Origin: Syntrophaceae bacterium
GTDB lineage: Bacteria > Desulfobacterota > Syntrophia > Syntrophales > Smithellaceae
Assembly (NCBI GenBank): GCA_003139775.1
Contig: PLGI01000084.1
Span: 372 to 48,154, forward strand
DNA length: 47,783 nucleotides
Reading direction: 5' to 3'
Positions 15,936 through 24,365 of the stretch are shown here, in pieces (position 1 is the first letter of the stretch; each line of letters begins with the position of its first letter). The notes under the pieces were generated by a model that saw only the letters and a program-made list of their open reading frames with translations, ran no database searches and was not told the origin of the DNA. The translations under genes and the position numbers were made by a program.

Positions 15936-16052
15936 AAGTAGTATTATCTGAAGCAAAAAGCAATTAAACTGGAGATAATGCGAAAGTAATTCCATCTTTC
16001 CGTGAATCTACCCACTTGTCCATTGTCACTTTCAGGTAGTGTAAAATATTTT

Positions 16053-16110
16053 TTATTGCACGCTGTTTTATTGTTTATCCGGTCAAAGGATGACGCGACG
16101 GTAATTGACT
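16053..16110. repeat. Interspersed repeat R3, copy 1
   Basis: ATCCGGTCAAAGGATGACGCG with its left flank (TTATTGCACGCTGTTTT) resembles 24498-24557 (ATAATTGCGCGCCCTTT, then ATCCGGTCAAAGGATAACGCG). Twenty-three of the 25 bases starting at ATCCGG agree. It lies upstream of the ligase start, which argues against extending that gene to 16002. Confidence 0.5.
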
Positions 16111-16196
16111 TTCTTAAACCAATATCTCTAATTGACACGAGTAATAATTCTTCTTATAGTAACATCCAACAATCAATTTTTTATCCAGGGGGTTTT

Positions 16197-17654
16197 ATGG
16201 GACTGCCACGTGTGATCAGTCTTATTTTTTCCTTGCTCCATTCCAATCAGTCGACTCCTGAAAAAATTGCGCTAATTCAGGAGAAGCGTTTCCGCAGGCT
16301 TTTGCGGACGGCTGTTGCCAAATCGCCATTCTACCGCGATCTCTATAGAAACATTGATATAGAAACTTGTCGGCTTGCCGATCTTCCTGTCGTGGACAAA
16401 CCGACAATGATGGCGCACTTTGATGATTTTGTAACCGACCGATGCCTCAAGAAAGCACAAATCAGCCGTTGGCTGGAGGATAAGAATAATCTGGGGAAGA
16501 TGTATCTAGGAAAATTCGTTGCCTTTCATACTTCCGGCACAACAGGCGAAAATGCTTTGGTTGTTTATGACCGGCGCGCGCTTGATTTCGTGCACGCGGC
16601 AATGATATCACGTCATGCCCAACCCGAACAAATGACTGTGTTGGAAATTCTTGGCATTTTGTTAAAAGCGCTGTTTATCAAACGTTTAGGCCTTACCGCC
16701 GTGCTGATGACCGGTGGACCTTATCCGGGGTATACTATAGCGGCGTATTTACCGCCGTTTTGTCAATTGTTCGTGAAAGATGAAATTCATTCTTTGCTGG
16801 AACCTGTTCCGAAGATTGTTGAAAAGCTGAACGGATCTTATTGCAATGAATTGTATTCTTATCCGACAATGCTTGACATACTGGCGCGAGAACAACTGGC
16901 CGGCCGTCTGAAACTTAAAATAGAACAGCCGCTGGCAACGATAGTATCCGCAAGCGAACCTTTAACGGAAACAACCAAACATCTTGTGCAGAAAGCATGG
17001 GGAATGAAGATACAAGATACCTACGGTTCATCCGAGTGCTTTCTCATGGCGCGTTCATGCGGCAAATTTGAAAGGATGCACGTCATGACAGATCTGTGCT
17101 GTATAGAAATCGTGGACCGTCAGGGAAGGCCTGTGCCCGACGGAAAGACCGGCGACAAGATTCTGCTAACCAACCTGTTCAATCTGACTCAGCCATTCAT
17201 TCGTTATGAAGTCAGTGACGTAACCGGTTATTCCACAGAGCCTTGCAGTTGCGGTCAGCCTTTCCCGACACTTTTGCCGGTTGAGGGACGAACGGACGAT
17301 ATTTTCTATATTGACCGTCCCGGCGCCGGTTACGATGCAGTTCATCCTTACCTGTTCCTCGGTCCTATTGTGGAACTGACGCAGGTGCGCGAATATCAGC
17401 TTGTGCAAACCGGCCGAAACGAAGTGACTTTTTCTTACGTGCCCGTTGATTCCGGAGCCGAGGTTGAAAACAAAGTACGAAAGGTTCTCGAAGATGGTTT
17501 GCGCAAAGCGGGATTGATTAATCGAATAACTCTTAAAACTTTACGTGTAGAAAATATTCCGCGTGACAATCGTTCGGGGAAAATACGCCAGATTATAAGC
17601 CGCGTAGGCGTCCCTGCGGATTTGGATGATGATTTTCCGAGACATCAAAGCTGA
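16197..17654 (+). CDS. PaaK-like AMP-binding acyl-CoA ligase
   Basis: 485 residues. The AMP-binding P-loop FHTSGTTGE lies near 116-124, the adenine motif DTYGSSE near 280, and a C-terminal lid domain follows (GRTDDIFYI, later RDNRSGKIRQII). The N-terminal SPFYRDLY and overall length match the phenylacetate-CoA ligase (PaaK) family, whose members activate aryl or acyl carboxylates to CoA thioesters or act in capsule and lipid biosynthesis. The ATG at 16197 follows CCAGGGGG by about six bases. The open frame extends upstream to 16002 but through a repeat, so the short form is preferred. It lies in a lipid-related group between the hydrolase and patatin genes. Confidence 0.75.
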   Translation: MGLPRVISLIFSLLHSNQSTPEKIALIQEKRFRRLLRTAVAKSPFYRDLYRNIDIETCRLADLPVVDKPTMMAHFDDFVTDRCLKKAQISRWLEDKNNLGKMYLGKFVAFHTSGTTGENALVVYDRRALDFVHAAMISRHAQPEQMTVLEILGILLKALFIKRLGLTAVLMTGGPYPGYTIAAYLPPFCQLFVKDEIHSLLEPVPKIVEKLNGSYCNELYSYPTMLDILAREQLAGRLKLKIEQPLATIVSASEPLTETTKHLVQKAWGMKIQDTYGSSECFLMARSCGKFERMHVMTDLCCIEIVDRQGRPVPDGKTGDKILLTNLFNLTQPFIRYEVSDVTGYSTEPCSCGQPFPTLLPVEGRTDDIFYIDRPGAGYDAVHPYLFLGPIVELTQVREYQLVQTGRNEVTFSYVPVDSGAEVENKVRKVLEDGLRKAGLINRITLKTLRVENIPRDNRSGKIRQIISRVGVPADLDDDFPRHQS

Positions 17655-17804
17655 TGTGTACGTGGGATTTTTCTGTCATTAGAAGCAGAGAAAAAACAAG
17701 AAACCATTTATTTTCTTGCCGGTTCTGGCAATGAATATATGATTGACACGCGAAAGATACACTGTCAAAACAACTGTTATTTTTTATCAGGAAAAACTCA
17801 TATT

Positions 17805-18737
17805 ATGAAATGGACTGGGAAAAAGGTTGGCCTTGCTCTGGGCGGCGGCGGTGTTCGCGGCTTTTCTCATATCGGCGTCCTCAATGTTCTGGAACAGGAA
17901 GGTATTGATATTGACTTGATTGTGGGAACAAGCGCTGGCGCGCTGATCGGCGGCGCTTATGCCAGTGGTCAGTCGCCCCGGGAAATTCAGGCCAAAATTG
18001 ACGCTTATCTTCGCAGTCCTGAATTCGATGCCTCAATGCTCAAGTCCGTCGGTCTGACATTTTCGCCGGAGAACAAGAGTTTTTTCAAGCAGGCACGAAC
18101 CTTCATCATGAATCGTTTTTGGTTTGCTCAGGCGTTCTTTAAACCGTCTATTCTTCCTTCTAATGATTTTGAATCTCTTATTAATTATTTTCTGCCCGAA
18201 ATGGATATTCGTGAAACAAAAATTCCTTTCCACGCCGTGTCCACGGATCTGATTACCGGTAAAAAGATTATCTTTTCCGAAGGGCCGCTGCGTCAGGCGG
18301 TGCTGGCAAGCTGTTCCGTTCCGGGAGCGCTAGCTCCGGTCCGTCATGGAGATTGGCTTCTTGCTGACGGTGGCATTACAAGTCTCGTTCCCGTTCATGC
18401 CACGCGCGAGGCCGGAGCTGACGTCGTCATTGCCGTGATGGTGGATCGCGATTTGCGGGCGGATGTCAGTATTGAGACGGCGAAGGATGTTGTATATAGA
18501 GCGGGAGAAATTACGACAAACGCTCTGGAAGCCTCTGAACTGGAGAGCGCGGATGTGATTATCCGCCCGCAGGTTGGAAATCTCCACTGGATGGACTTCA
18601 GCCGGGCGGTCGATCTGATCAAAACCGGAGAGCAGGCCACACGCGAGTCTCTGGGAAAGATCAACGCTTCTCTTCCCCTTTACCGGCGGATCGCTCGCTT
18701 CGCCGGACGCTTTATCAAGAGGGGACTGAAGGGGTAG
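17805..18737 (+). CDS. Patatin-like phospholipase (RssA/YchK type)
   Basis: 310 residues from the ATG at 17805. The oxyanion glycines GGGGVRGF lie at 13-20, the nucleophile GTSAG has Ser43, and the dyad aspartate is in DGG near 187. This is the complete Ser-Asp machinery of patatin phospholipases, which release fatty acids from membrane lipids. There is no signal peptide. An upstream in-frame ATG at 17739 would add 22 residues ahead of the conserved start, without family support. A small membrane protein follows after 34 bases. Together with the hydrolase and ligase upstream it could form a deacylation and re-activation route for acyl chains. Confidence 0.85.
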   Translation: MKWTGKKVGLALGGGGVRGFSHIGVLNVLEQEGIDIDLIVGTSAGALIGGAYASGQSPREIQAKIDAYLRSPEFDASMLKSVGLTFSPENKSFFKQARTFIMNRFWFAQAFFKPSILPSNDFESLINYFLPEMDIRETKIPFHAVSTDLITGKKIIFSEGPLRQAVLASCSVPGALAPVRHGDWLLADGGITSLVPVHATREAGADVVIAVMVDRDLRADVSIETAKDVVYRAGEITTNALEASELESADVIIRPQVGNLHWMDFSRAVDLIKTGEQATRESLGKINASLPLYRRIARFAGRFIKRGLKG

Positions 18738-18771
18738 TGTATTTTGTAGACACCCAGGGAGGTAATTTCTA

Positions 18772-18936
18772 ATGTCTAGAAAAGCTATAATTATAATGGG
18801 GATGATTGGCGGTTCTTTTGCTGGTGGCTATGTAGCGACATTGTTTGGAGCCGAGGCAATTTCGTTCTCTTCCTTTTTGGGAAGCACTGCAGGTGGCATA
18901 CTTGGTATATGGATTGCATTTAAGGTTTCAGATTGA
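18772..18936 (+). CDS. 54-residue glycine-rich membrane protein
   Basis: The ATG at 18772 follows a strong GGGAGG (18767 region) by about eight bases, and the frame runs to TGA at 18934. The protein has two hydrophobic helices rich in glycine (MGMIGGSFAGGYVATLFG and FLGSTAGGILGIWIAFKV), suggesting tight helix packing or a glycine-zipper. Its function is unknown. It starts 34 bases after the patatin gene and is probably translated from the same message. Confidence 0.65.
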   Translation: MSRKAIIIMGMIGGSFAGGYVATLFGAEAISFSSFLGSTAGGILGIWIAFKVSD

Positions 18937-18997
18937 TATCGTGTTAATTGTCTGATTTTAAATAATAATCACTGGTATGTTATCCACGCCTTGCTTG

Positions 18998-19112
18998 AAA
19001 TATCGGGGTCTCATTAATCCCACTCCGCTTCGCTTCGGGGATAATTCGACTAACGCTAAAAACTTCATCCCGACAAGTCGGGATGAAGTTTTTAGCGAGT
19101 CTCATTAAAAAC
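18998..19112. repeat. Palindromic element of the GAGTCTCATTA/GGATAATTCG family
   Basis: It begins GGGTCTCATTAATCCC, continues GCTTCGGGGATAATTCGACTAA, and ends GCGAGTCTCATTA. Between lies a perfect palindrome at 19054-19097 with 21-bp arms and a two-base loop, extended by GACT/AGTC outside an AA bulge. The end blocks match the elements after rpsR and clpB in opposite orientation. Confidence 0.7.
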
Positions 19113-19187
19113 CCTTGATTTCCAGTTTAGTTTGATATAGAAGCCACATCAACTAATTTTTAAGACTCCTTGCCTGTGAACATCATG

Positions 19188-19200
19188 GGCTTTAGAGCCG
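19188..19200 (+). promoter_or_regulatory. Small leader hairpin before rpsF
   Basis: GGCT-TTAG-AGCC followed by G makes a four-pair stem directly before the ribosome site. Autoregulatory S6:S18 leader motifs carry a CCG in a hairpin near the rpsF start. The CCG here (19198-19200) makes that possible, but the structure is short and unproven. Confidence 0.25.
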
Positions 19201-19213
19201 AAAGGAGAAAATT

Positions 19214-19693
19214 TTGCAAAGATACGAAGTTATAGCTATAGTTTTAGCTAATTTGACTGATGAAGACATCACCGCATTAATCGAACGCAGTCAGACAATC
19301 ATTACCGACCGCAAAGGTGTCGTCGCCAAAATCGACAAATGGGGAAAAAGACATCTTGCCTATGAAATCAAAAAACAAAAAGACGGTTATTATTTTCTTA
19401 TCGATTTCGCCGGTGATGGTTCTATTGTCGCGGAAATTGAAAGAAATTATAAAATTGACGACCGCATTCTAAAATTCATAACGGTGAAAAAAGAGGGAGC
19501 GTCCACCCGCGAAGGCATTGAACAAGAAATTGTTGCAGCAGAGGCAAAGCGCACCCAAACGAGCGCAGAAGGTGGTACTGCTGAAGGAAGGGTTATCCAT
19601 CAGATAGAAAAATCCTCCGCAGAAGCGAAGCCTTCCATATCTTCACCCAAAAAAACTTATAACAAAGAAGAAATCTCAACGAAGGGGGAATAA
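19214..19693 (+). CDS. rpsF: 30S ribosomal protein S6
   Basis: 159 residues from a TTG start, set by AAAGGAGAAA seven bases upstream. The core of about 95 residues has the S6 pattern: YEVIAIVLANLTDED, WGKRHLAYEIKKQKDGYYFLIDF and RNYKIDDRILKFITVKK. The C-terminal 60 residues are a polar Glu/Ala/Ser/Lys tail longer than usual. It binds S18 and 16S rRNA in the central domain of the small subunit. It is first of the conserved set rpsF - rpsR - DUF2232 - rplI - dnaB, with rpsR starting three bases after the stop. Confidence 0.95.
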   Translation: MQRYEVIAIVLANLTDEDITALIERSQTIITDRKGVVAKIDKWGKRHLAYEIKKQKDGYYFLIDFAGDGSIVAEIERNYKIDDRILKFITVKKEGASTREGIEQEIVAAEAKRTQTSAEGGTAEGRVIHQIEKSSAEAKPSISSPKKTYNKEEISTKGE

Positions 19694-19696
19694 GCA

Positions 19697-19966
19697 ATGG
19701 CAATACCAAACGGAGATAGACCAAATCGATATCCCCAGAAAAAGTTTTTCCATAAAAAGAAATTCTGCCGTTTTTGCACGGATTCTAATATAAAGATTGA
19801 TTATAAAAATCCGGCCATTCTCAATAATTTTATAACCGAGAGAGGCAAGATTATGCCGCGTAGAATAACCGGTAATTGCGCCAGTCATCAAAGGGAATTG
19901 GCCGTAGCAATAAAACGCGCTCGAATGATTGCGATAATGCCTTTTGTCACCGCTGAAGGAAGATAA
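19697..19966 (+). CDS. rpsR: 30S ribosomal protein S18
   Basis: 89 residues. KKFCRFC, then [42 protein letters not shown], is the typical S18 sequence, and this one keeps a Cys pair at the N-terminus plus a third cysteine in GNCASHQ. It partners S6. GGGGGAATAAGC lies just before the ATG. The stop codon TAATGAG coincides with the start of a palindromic repeat that fills the next 300 bases. Confidence 0.95.
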   Translation: MAIPNGDRPNRYPQKKFFHKKKFCRFCTDSNIKIDYKNPAILNNFITERGKIMPRRITGNCASHQRELAVAIKRARMIAIMPFVTAEGR

Positions 19967-20290
19967 TGAGCCAAGCTGAGAACGAGCGTAGCGAAGTATG
20001 AAGCGTAAGGCGAATTATCCCCTGAGCGAAGCGAAGAGGGATTGCGAGACTCGCTGATAGTGAGACCCAAGCTTCAGAAACAAAGTGAACTGAAGCTTGC
20101 TGGACGAATTATGCCAGGCGCGTAGCGCCGTGGTAAAACGAGCGTAGCGAAATTTGAAGCGTAAGTCGTAGTGAGACTCAAACTTTAAAAGTGAATAACC
20201 TAAAGGTCACTATAGGCGTATTAAAGTTTGTTAGTCGAACTATCGAATAACCAAAGGTTATTGGAAATTATCCCACAAAGCGGAAGGCAG
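19964..20290. repeat. Cluster of palindromic elements after rpsR
   Basis: Starting at the rpsR stop (TAATGAG), this stretch contains CGAATTATCCCCTGAGCGAAGCGA, GCGAGACTCGCTGATAGTGAGACCCAAGCTTCAG, CTGAAGCTTGCTGGACGAATTAT, TAGTGAGACTCAAACTTTAA, and TTAAAGTTTGTTAGTCGAACTATCG. At least two nested elements are present, each with paired arms (AAGCTTCAG/CTGAAGCTT; AAACTTTAA/TTAAAGTTT). It has no coding capacity. Confidence 0.65.
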
Positions 20291-20425
20291 AAGGCCCGTG
20301 ATCAATTGAATTTGTTCGCCTTTTCCCACGAATAAAAGAGGCCGGTTGACTTTTTTTAATTTCCGGAACAGTTGTTTTATATAATTTGCATTAAATTCAA
20401 ATCAATTCTGTGTAAATTCTCACTG

Positions 20426-20459
20426 AGGTAACGTCTATTTGTATGGCGTTACCTTTTTT
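20426..20459 (+). terminator. Rho-independent terminator or attenuator before DUF2232
   Basis: AGGTAACG, loop of about 13 bases, CGTTACCT, followed by a run of six T. It lies 460 bases after rpsR and about 110 before the DUF2232 gene. It either ends the rpsF-rpsR message late or acts as an attenuator in a leader for DUF2232-rplI-dnaB. A TTGACT (20346) and TATAAT (20380) lie upstream but 28 bases apart, too far for one promoter. Confidence 0.65.
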
Positions 20460-20570
20460 CAGAATACGCACTTAAGTCAGTTGGATAACGAAACGGCTGG
20501 TCATAGACAACGTAAGCGGATATTATAATGTGCTGAAGAGTCGATGACGTAATCAATCAAAGATAGTTAG

Positions 20571-21569
20571 ATGAAGTATTCAGTTTTGAGCAGGTTATCA
20601 TCCTTGAAAAAATTCAGCATACCCTTTCCGAATAACCATTTTTTAAAACTCTTATTAATTATTTCTTCTTTTGTTTTTGCCACAGCTTTTATTCCTGTGA
20701 TTGGTTCGATTTGTCTTGTTTTTCTGCCCATGATTTTATTTCTTAACGGCACGGTTAATGATAAAACTAAAACCGCCGCAGCTTTTTTAATCCCTTTTTC
20801 GCTGCTTCTCTTACTATCAACTTTACTACATCTAAATTTGCCTACTATCGCCATTTTTACTATGGGAGTGGCGGGTTTGTTTATTGCCCAGATTGCGGCT
20901 CAAAATGGATCAGTTGAAAAAATAATTATTTATCCTGCTCTTTTCATTATTGCTTCGATTTGTTTCTATTTTATTTACGGTGGTTTCGTGCTTTCGGTAA
21001 ATCCATGGCAGCTTGTGGTAAAATATATCGCTACAACAATTGAAGAAAATATAAAACTTTACAGCCAGTTACCTCTAAAAACGGAAGATATTAATTACAT
21101 TAAAGATAATGAAAAGAATATAATAGATGGTTTTACTCAAATATTTCCTTCACTGATCATTATAACGTCAACATTAATTGTTTGGGCAAATTTTCTTTTG
21201 GGGAAACAAATTCTCGGCAAAGCCGGTATTACCTGGCCAAATCTTACTGCATTAGCTCGTTGGAAGGCTCCCGAATTAATTATCTGGATTTTTATCATCT
21301 CCGGCGGTCTTTTCTTTGTACCTCATAAGGACATAAACTTTTTCAGCTTAAACATATTTCTGGTTGCGTGTTTTATATATTTGCTGCAAGGCCTTGCTAT
21401 CGTTAGCTTCTTCTTTCAGAACAGAAAAGTACCCCTCTTTTTCCGCTATCTTTTTTATTTTTTAATTGCAGTTCAACAATTTCTTATGATACCTATAATT
21501 GCCGTTGGATTATTTGATATCTGGATTGATTTCAGGAAATATTTTCAAAAAGACCAGACAACTACTTAA
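20571..21569 (+). CDS. DUF2232 membrane protein
   Basis: 332 residues with about eight hydrophobic helices, the last part containing FFVPHKDINFFSLNIFLVACFIYLLQGLAIVSFF. The position between rpsR and rplI and the C-terminal pattern (LQGLAIVSFFFQNRKVPLFFR) match DUF2232 proteins (YybS-like), whose function is unknown. The ribosome site before 20571 is weak. It is probably co-transcribed with rplI, which begins 38 bases later. Confidence 0.75.
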   Translation: MKYSVLSRLSSLKKFSIPFPNNHFLKLLLIISSFVFATAFIPVIGSICLVFLPMILFLNGTVNDKTKTAAAFLIPFSLLLLLSTLLHLNLPTIAIFTMGVAGLFIAQIAAQNGSVEKIIIYPALFIIASICFYFIYGGFVLSVNPWQLVVKYIATTIEENIKLYSQLPLKTEDINYIKDNEKNIIDGFTQIFPSLIIITSTLIVWANFLLGKQILGKAGITWPNLTALARWKAPELIIWIFIISGGLFFVPHKDINFFSLNIFLVACFIYLLQGLAIVSFFFQNRKVPLFFRYLFYFLIAVQQFLMIPIIAVGLFDIWIDFRKYFQKDQTTT

Positions 21570-21607
21570 TTTGTTCTAGCAATATTCTTTAAAAATGGAG
21601 GATTTTC

Positions 21608-22057
21608 ATGAAAGTAATTTTGAAGCAAAACGTGCCTTCTTTAGGCAAGACCGGAGATTTAATCAAGGTTAATGACGGTTATGGCCGCAATTATTTAATT
21701 CCGAAAGGCTTGGCCATCGACGCTAACGAAAAAAATATCAAAACATTTGAACATGAAAAAAAGAATATCTTGCAAAAGTCGGAAAAGGAGCACAAGACTG
21801 CTCAGGACCTGGCTGTTAAGTTGGCTAATTTAACTATTACCATGGTTCGTAAAGTCGGCGACCAGGGTAAAATCTTTGGTTCGGTAACAACCAAGGACAT
21901 AGAATCAGCGCTCAAAGAAAAAGGCTATGACATTAATCGAAAAATGATTGTCCATCATCATGATGAACATATAAAGTCGCTGGGCGAGTTTAAAGTAAAA
22001 ATCAAGTTGACAGCCGATATCGAAGCTGAAATCAAACTAATTGTTACTGGCGAATAA
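21608..22057 (+). CDS. rplI: 50S ribosomal protein L9
   Basis: 149 residues, the standard length. It begins MKVILKQNVPSLGKTGDLIKV and NDGYGRNYLIPKGLA, the L9 N-terminal domain. A long linker helix and the C-terminal RNA-binding domain (GKIFGSVTTKDIESALKEKG) follow. ATGGAGGATTTTC precedes the ATG. dnaB starts two bases after the stop. Confidence 0.97.
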   Translation: MKVILKQNVPSLGKTGDLIKVNDGYGRNYLIPKGLAIDANEKNIKTFEHEKKNILQKSEKEHKTAQDLAVKLANLTITMVRKVGDQGKIFGSVTTKDIESALKEKGYDINRKMIVHHHDEHIKSLGEFKVKIKLTADIEAEIKLIVTGE

Positions 22058-22059
22058 TA

Positions 22060-23424
22060 ATGAGAGACGTTGATCCATCTTTATACAAGCTTCCGCCGCA
22101 AAATATCGAGGCCGAACAATCCATCCTTGGAAGTATTTTGCAGGAAAACAGCGCTATCAATAGCGTGCTGGAAATTCTATCAACACCAGGTGATTTTTAC
22201 AATGAAGCTCACCGGAAGATTTTCAAGGTTATTGTTGAGCTTTCCGAAAAAAACGAGCCGGTTGATCTTATTACTTTAAGCAATGCCCTGAAAGATAAAA
22301 ACCTGTTGGATTCAGTGGGCGGCACAACATATCTCGCTTCTTTGGTGGATAACGTACCCTCGGCGGCCAACGTCGCTAATTACGCTAAGATTGTTAAGGA
22401 GAAAGCGATTCTCCGCGGATTAATCGGTTCCGCGACGGAGATTATAGATAGTTGCTATGAAACCGGCTCCGATGTTGATATGGTTCTGGACAAAGCCGAA
22501 CATAGTATTTTTGAAATTTCTGAAAATAAAGTGCGTCCCGCTTTTTTCCCGATTCGTGATATTGTCAAGGATAGTTTCCGGTCGATTGAAGATCTTTATT
22601 CCCGCAAAGAACTGATTACCGGCGTGCCGACCGGTTTTGAAAAAATTGATGATTTAACTTCCGGCTTGCAGAAATCCGAGTTGATCATTATCGCCGGACG
22701 TCCCAGCATGGGCAAGACGGCTTTCGCCTTAAACATCGCCCTGTTTGCCGCAATGGAAGCGCAGACACCCGCGGCTATTTTTTCTCTGGAAATGTCCAAA
22801 GAGCAACTTGCTTTTCGACTGCTGTCGTCCGAAGGAAAAGTTGATTCGCAGCGGTTGAGGAAAGGTTTTTTAGGCGAAACCGATTGGCCGAAATTGACGA
22901 CTGCCGCCGGCCGTCTTTCCGACGCTCCGCTCTTTATTGATGATACTCCCGCTATTACTGTCTTGGAAATGAAAGCTAAATCACGCCGGCTGAAAGCCGA
23001 TACCGGACTGGGGTTGATTGTTGTAGACTACATTCAACTGATGCGTTCCGGAAGTTATCGCGAGTCCCGCGAACAGGAAATATCGGAAATCAGCCGCTCC
23101 TTGAAGGCTCTGGCTAAAGAACTCAGAGTGCCCATTGTCGCTCTATCACAACTCAACCGCAAAGTGGAAGACCGCACCAACCGCCGTCCGCAAATGGCGG
23201 ATTTGAGAGAATCCGGCGCTATTGAACAGGATGCCGACGTCATTGCTTTTATTTATCGTGACGAAGTCTATAACAAATCGGAAGAAAACACGGAAAAAGG
23301 AATCGCGGAAATTATTATCGCTAAACAAAGAAACGGTCCCACCGGCACCGTTAAACTTGCCTTCGTAGACAAATATACGAGCTTCCAAAACCTCGCCCGA
23401 GCAGAAACTGTTACTGATAATTAG
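22060..23424 (+). CDS. dnaB: Replicative DNA helicase
   Basis: 454 residues. The N-terminal DnaB domain (PPQNIEAEQSILGSIL) spans about 10-115, then a linker, then the RecA-like ATPase with Walker A GRPSMGKTAFALN near 213, Walker B LGLIVVDYIQLM near 320 and the motif REQEISEISRSLKALAKEL. It is full length with no intein. It unwinds DNA at the fork with DnaG primase. It is last in the rpsF-rplI-dnaB order common in bacteria. Confidence 0.97.
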   Translation: MRDVDPSLYKLPPQNIEAEQSILGSILQENSAINSVLEILSTPGDFYNEAHRKIFKVIVELSEKNEPVDLITLSNALKDKNLLDSVGGTTYLASLVDNVPSAANVANYAKIVKEKAILRGLIGSATEIIDSCYETGSDVDMVLDKAEHSIFEISENKVRPAFFPIRDIVKDSFRSIEDLYSRKELITGVPTGFEKIDDLTSGLQKSELIIIAGRPSMGKTAFALNIALFAAMEAQTPAAIFSLEMSKEQLAFRLLSSEGKVDSQRLRKGFLGETDWPKLTTAAGRLSDAPLFIDDTPAITVLEMKAKSRRLKADTGLGLIVVDYIQLMRSGSYRESREQEISEISRSLKALAKELRVPIVALSQLNRKVEDRTNRRPQMADLRESGAIEQDADVIAFIYRDEVYNKSEENTEKGIAEIIIAKQRNGPTGTVKLAFVDKYTSFQNLARAETVTDN

Positions 23425-23603
23425 AACTAAATGCCGGGGAGTGCCGGATTAGGAATGGCGGGGATCACAGAACCTTTACTCTTGAAATATCAAGATTAAA
23501 AATTTGATCCCTATTGCAGCTCATTTTTTAAAATCGCAGATAGTTTTATTAAAAATAAAAAGCAATATATTATATCTAAACAAAAAATGCATAAAGGTGT
23601 AGA

Positions 23604-24365
23604 ATGTATACCTATCAACTATGGTGTGATATAGAGTCAGGACAAAAATTTATTCAACTTAAAGTTGAGAATCCACCGTTTACATGGGAAATCATTTTCC
23701 CCAACGGTTTGAAAGCAAAGTCGACACTTCTTTTATGTAATGGAAAAAATGCTTTGATTAATATCGTCTGTGATCGCGATTGTGATAGTGATGTTAAGAT
23801 TCTCGGTGAATTATTCCAGACTGTGGTTCGTCACGTCCAGGCGCTCTATGATGCAACCTTATTTAAATCTGGTATTAGTAGTGAGGTCTATGCGCGTGCC
23901 GGAGTTTTGTCTAATGGTCAAATGGCTAATATTTTTTTTAATGATGTACATAATGTTATCGACCAAGATGCGCTCGGTTTATCATTAGATCAGATTACTA
24001 GATGCTCAATCCAATCTGATGTAGTAAGGATGTGCCTCTCTGATTTGCGTAATGCATCCCTTAATCTTTATGATGCTGGAATGTTGTGTTATAGGGCCAT
24101 TGAGACAATGATGCAGGATTTCAAGGAATCAGAAGACGAAGAACCAAAAAATACTTGGCCCAAAGTCAGGTCCAGCCTTCGTTTCGATAAATCATTCGTT
24201 GAGCCTATTAATAAATATTCAATTCCTAACCGACATGGTAAGCTGATATTCTTAAGCGCTGAAGACGCCCGCGATATTATCAGACGATCCCTGTTGCTCG
24301 TTGGTCGATATTCCAGATCAAAAATTTTGGAGTTATCGATTGCGAAAGAACCATTGCTAAAATAA
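23604..24365 (+). CDS. Hypothetical protein, no family recognised
   Basis: 253 residues without a signal peptide or membrane helix. AAAGGTGTAG precedes the ATG. The N-terminal half alternates short strands (YQLWCDIESGQKFIQLKVENP); the C-terminal half looks helical (DVVRMCLSDLRNASLNLYDAGMLCYRAIETMMQDF). The arrangement loosely recalls small accessory proteins of defence or mobile islands, but no motif proves it. It sits alone between dnaB and a repeat-filled gap, which would suit a later insertion. Confidence 0.5.
   Translation: MYTYQLWCDIESGQKFIQLKVENPPFTWEIIFPNGLKAKSTLLLCNGKNALINIVCDRDCDSDVKILGELFQTVVRHVQALYDATLFKSGISSEVYARAGVLSNGQMANIFFNDVHNVIDQDALGLSLDQITRCSIQSDVVRMCLSDLRNASLNLYDAGMLCYRAIETMMQDFKESEDEEPKNTWPKVRSSLRFDKSFVEPINKYSIPNRHGKLIFLSAEDARDIIRRSLLLVGRYSRSKILELSIAKEPLLK

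Noticed and set aside
16002-16196. N-terminal extension of the PaaK-like ligase to 16002
   Set aside because: The added 65 residues match no ligase feature, run through an interspersed repeat and lack a ribosome site, while 16197 has one.
18934-19010. Selenocysteine readthrough at the TGA ending the 54-residue protein (also the TGA of the 66-residue protein at 9195)
   Set aside because: The downstream reading shows no redox motif or plausible protein sequence and no suitably placed hairpin was seen.
20346-20385. TTGACT and TATAAT as a promoter before DUF2232
   Set aside because: The spacing is 28 bases, incompatible with a sigma70 promoter.
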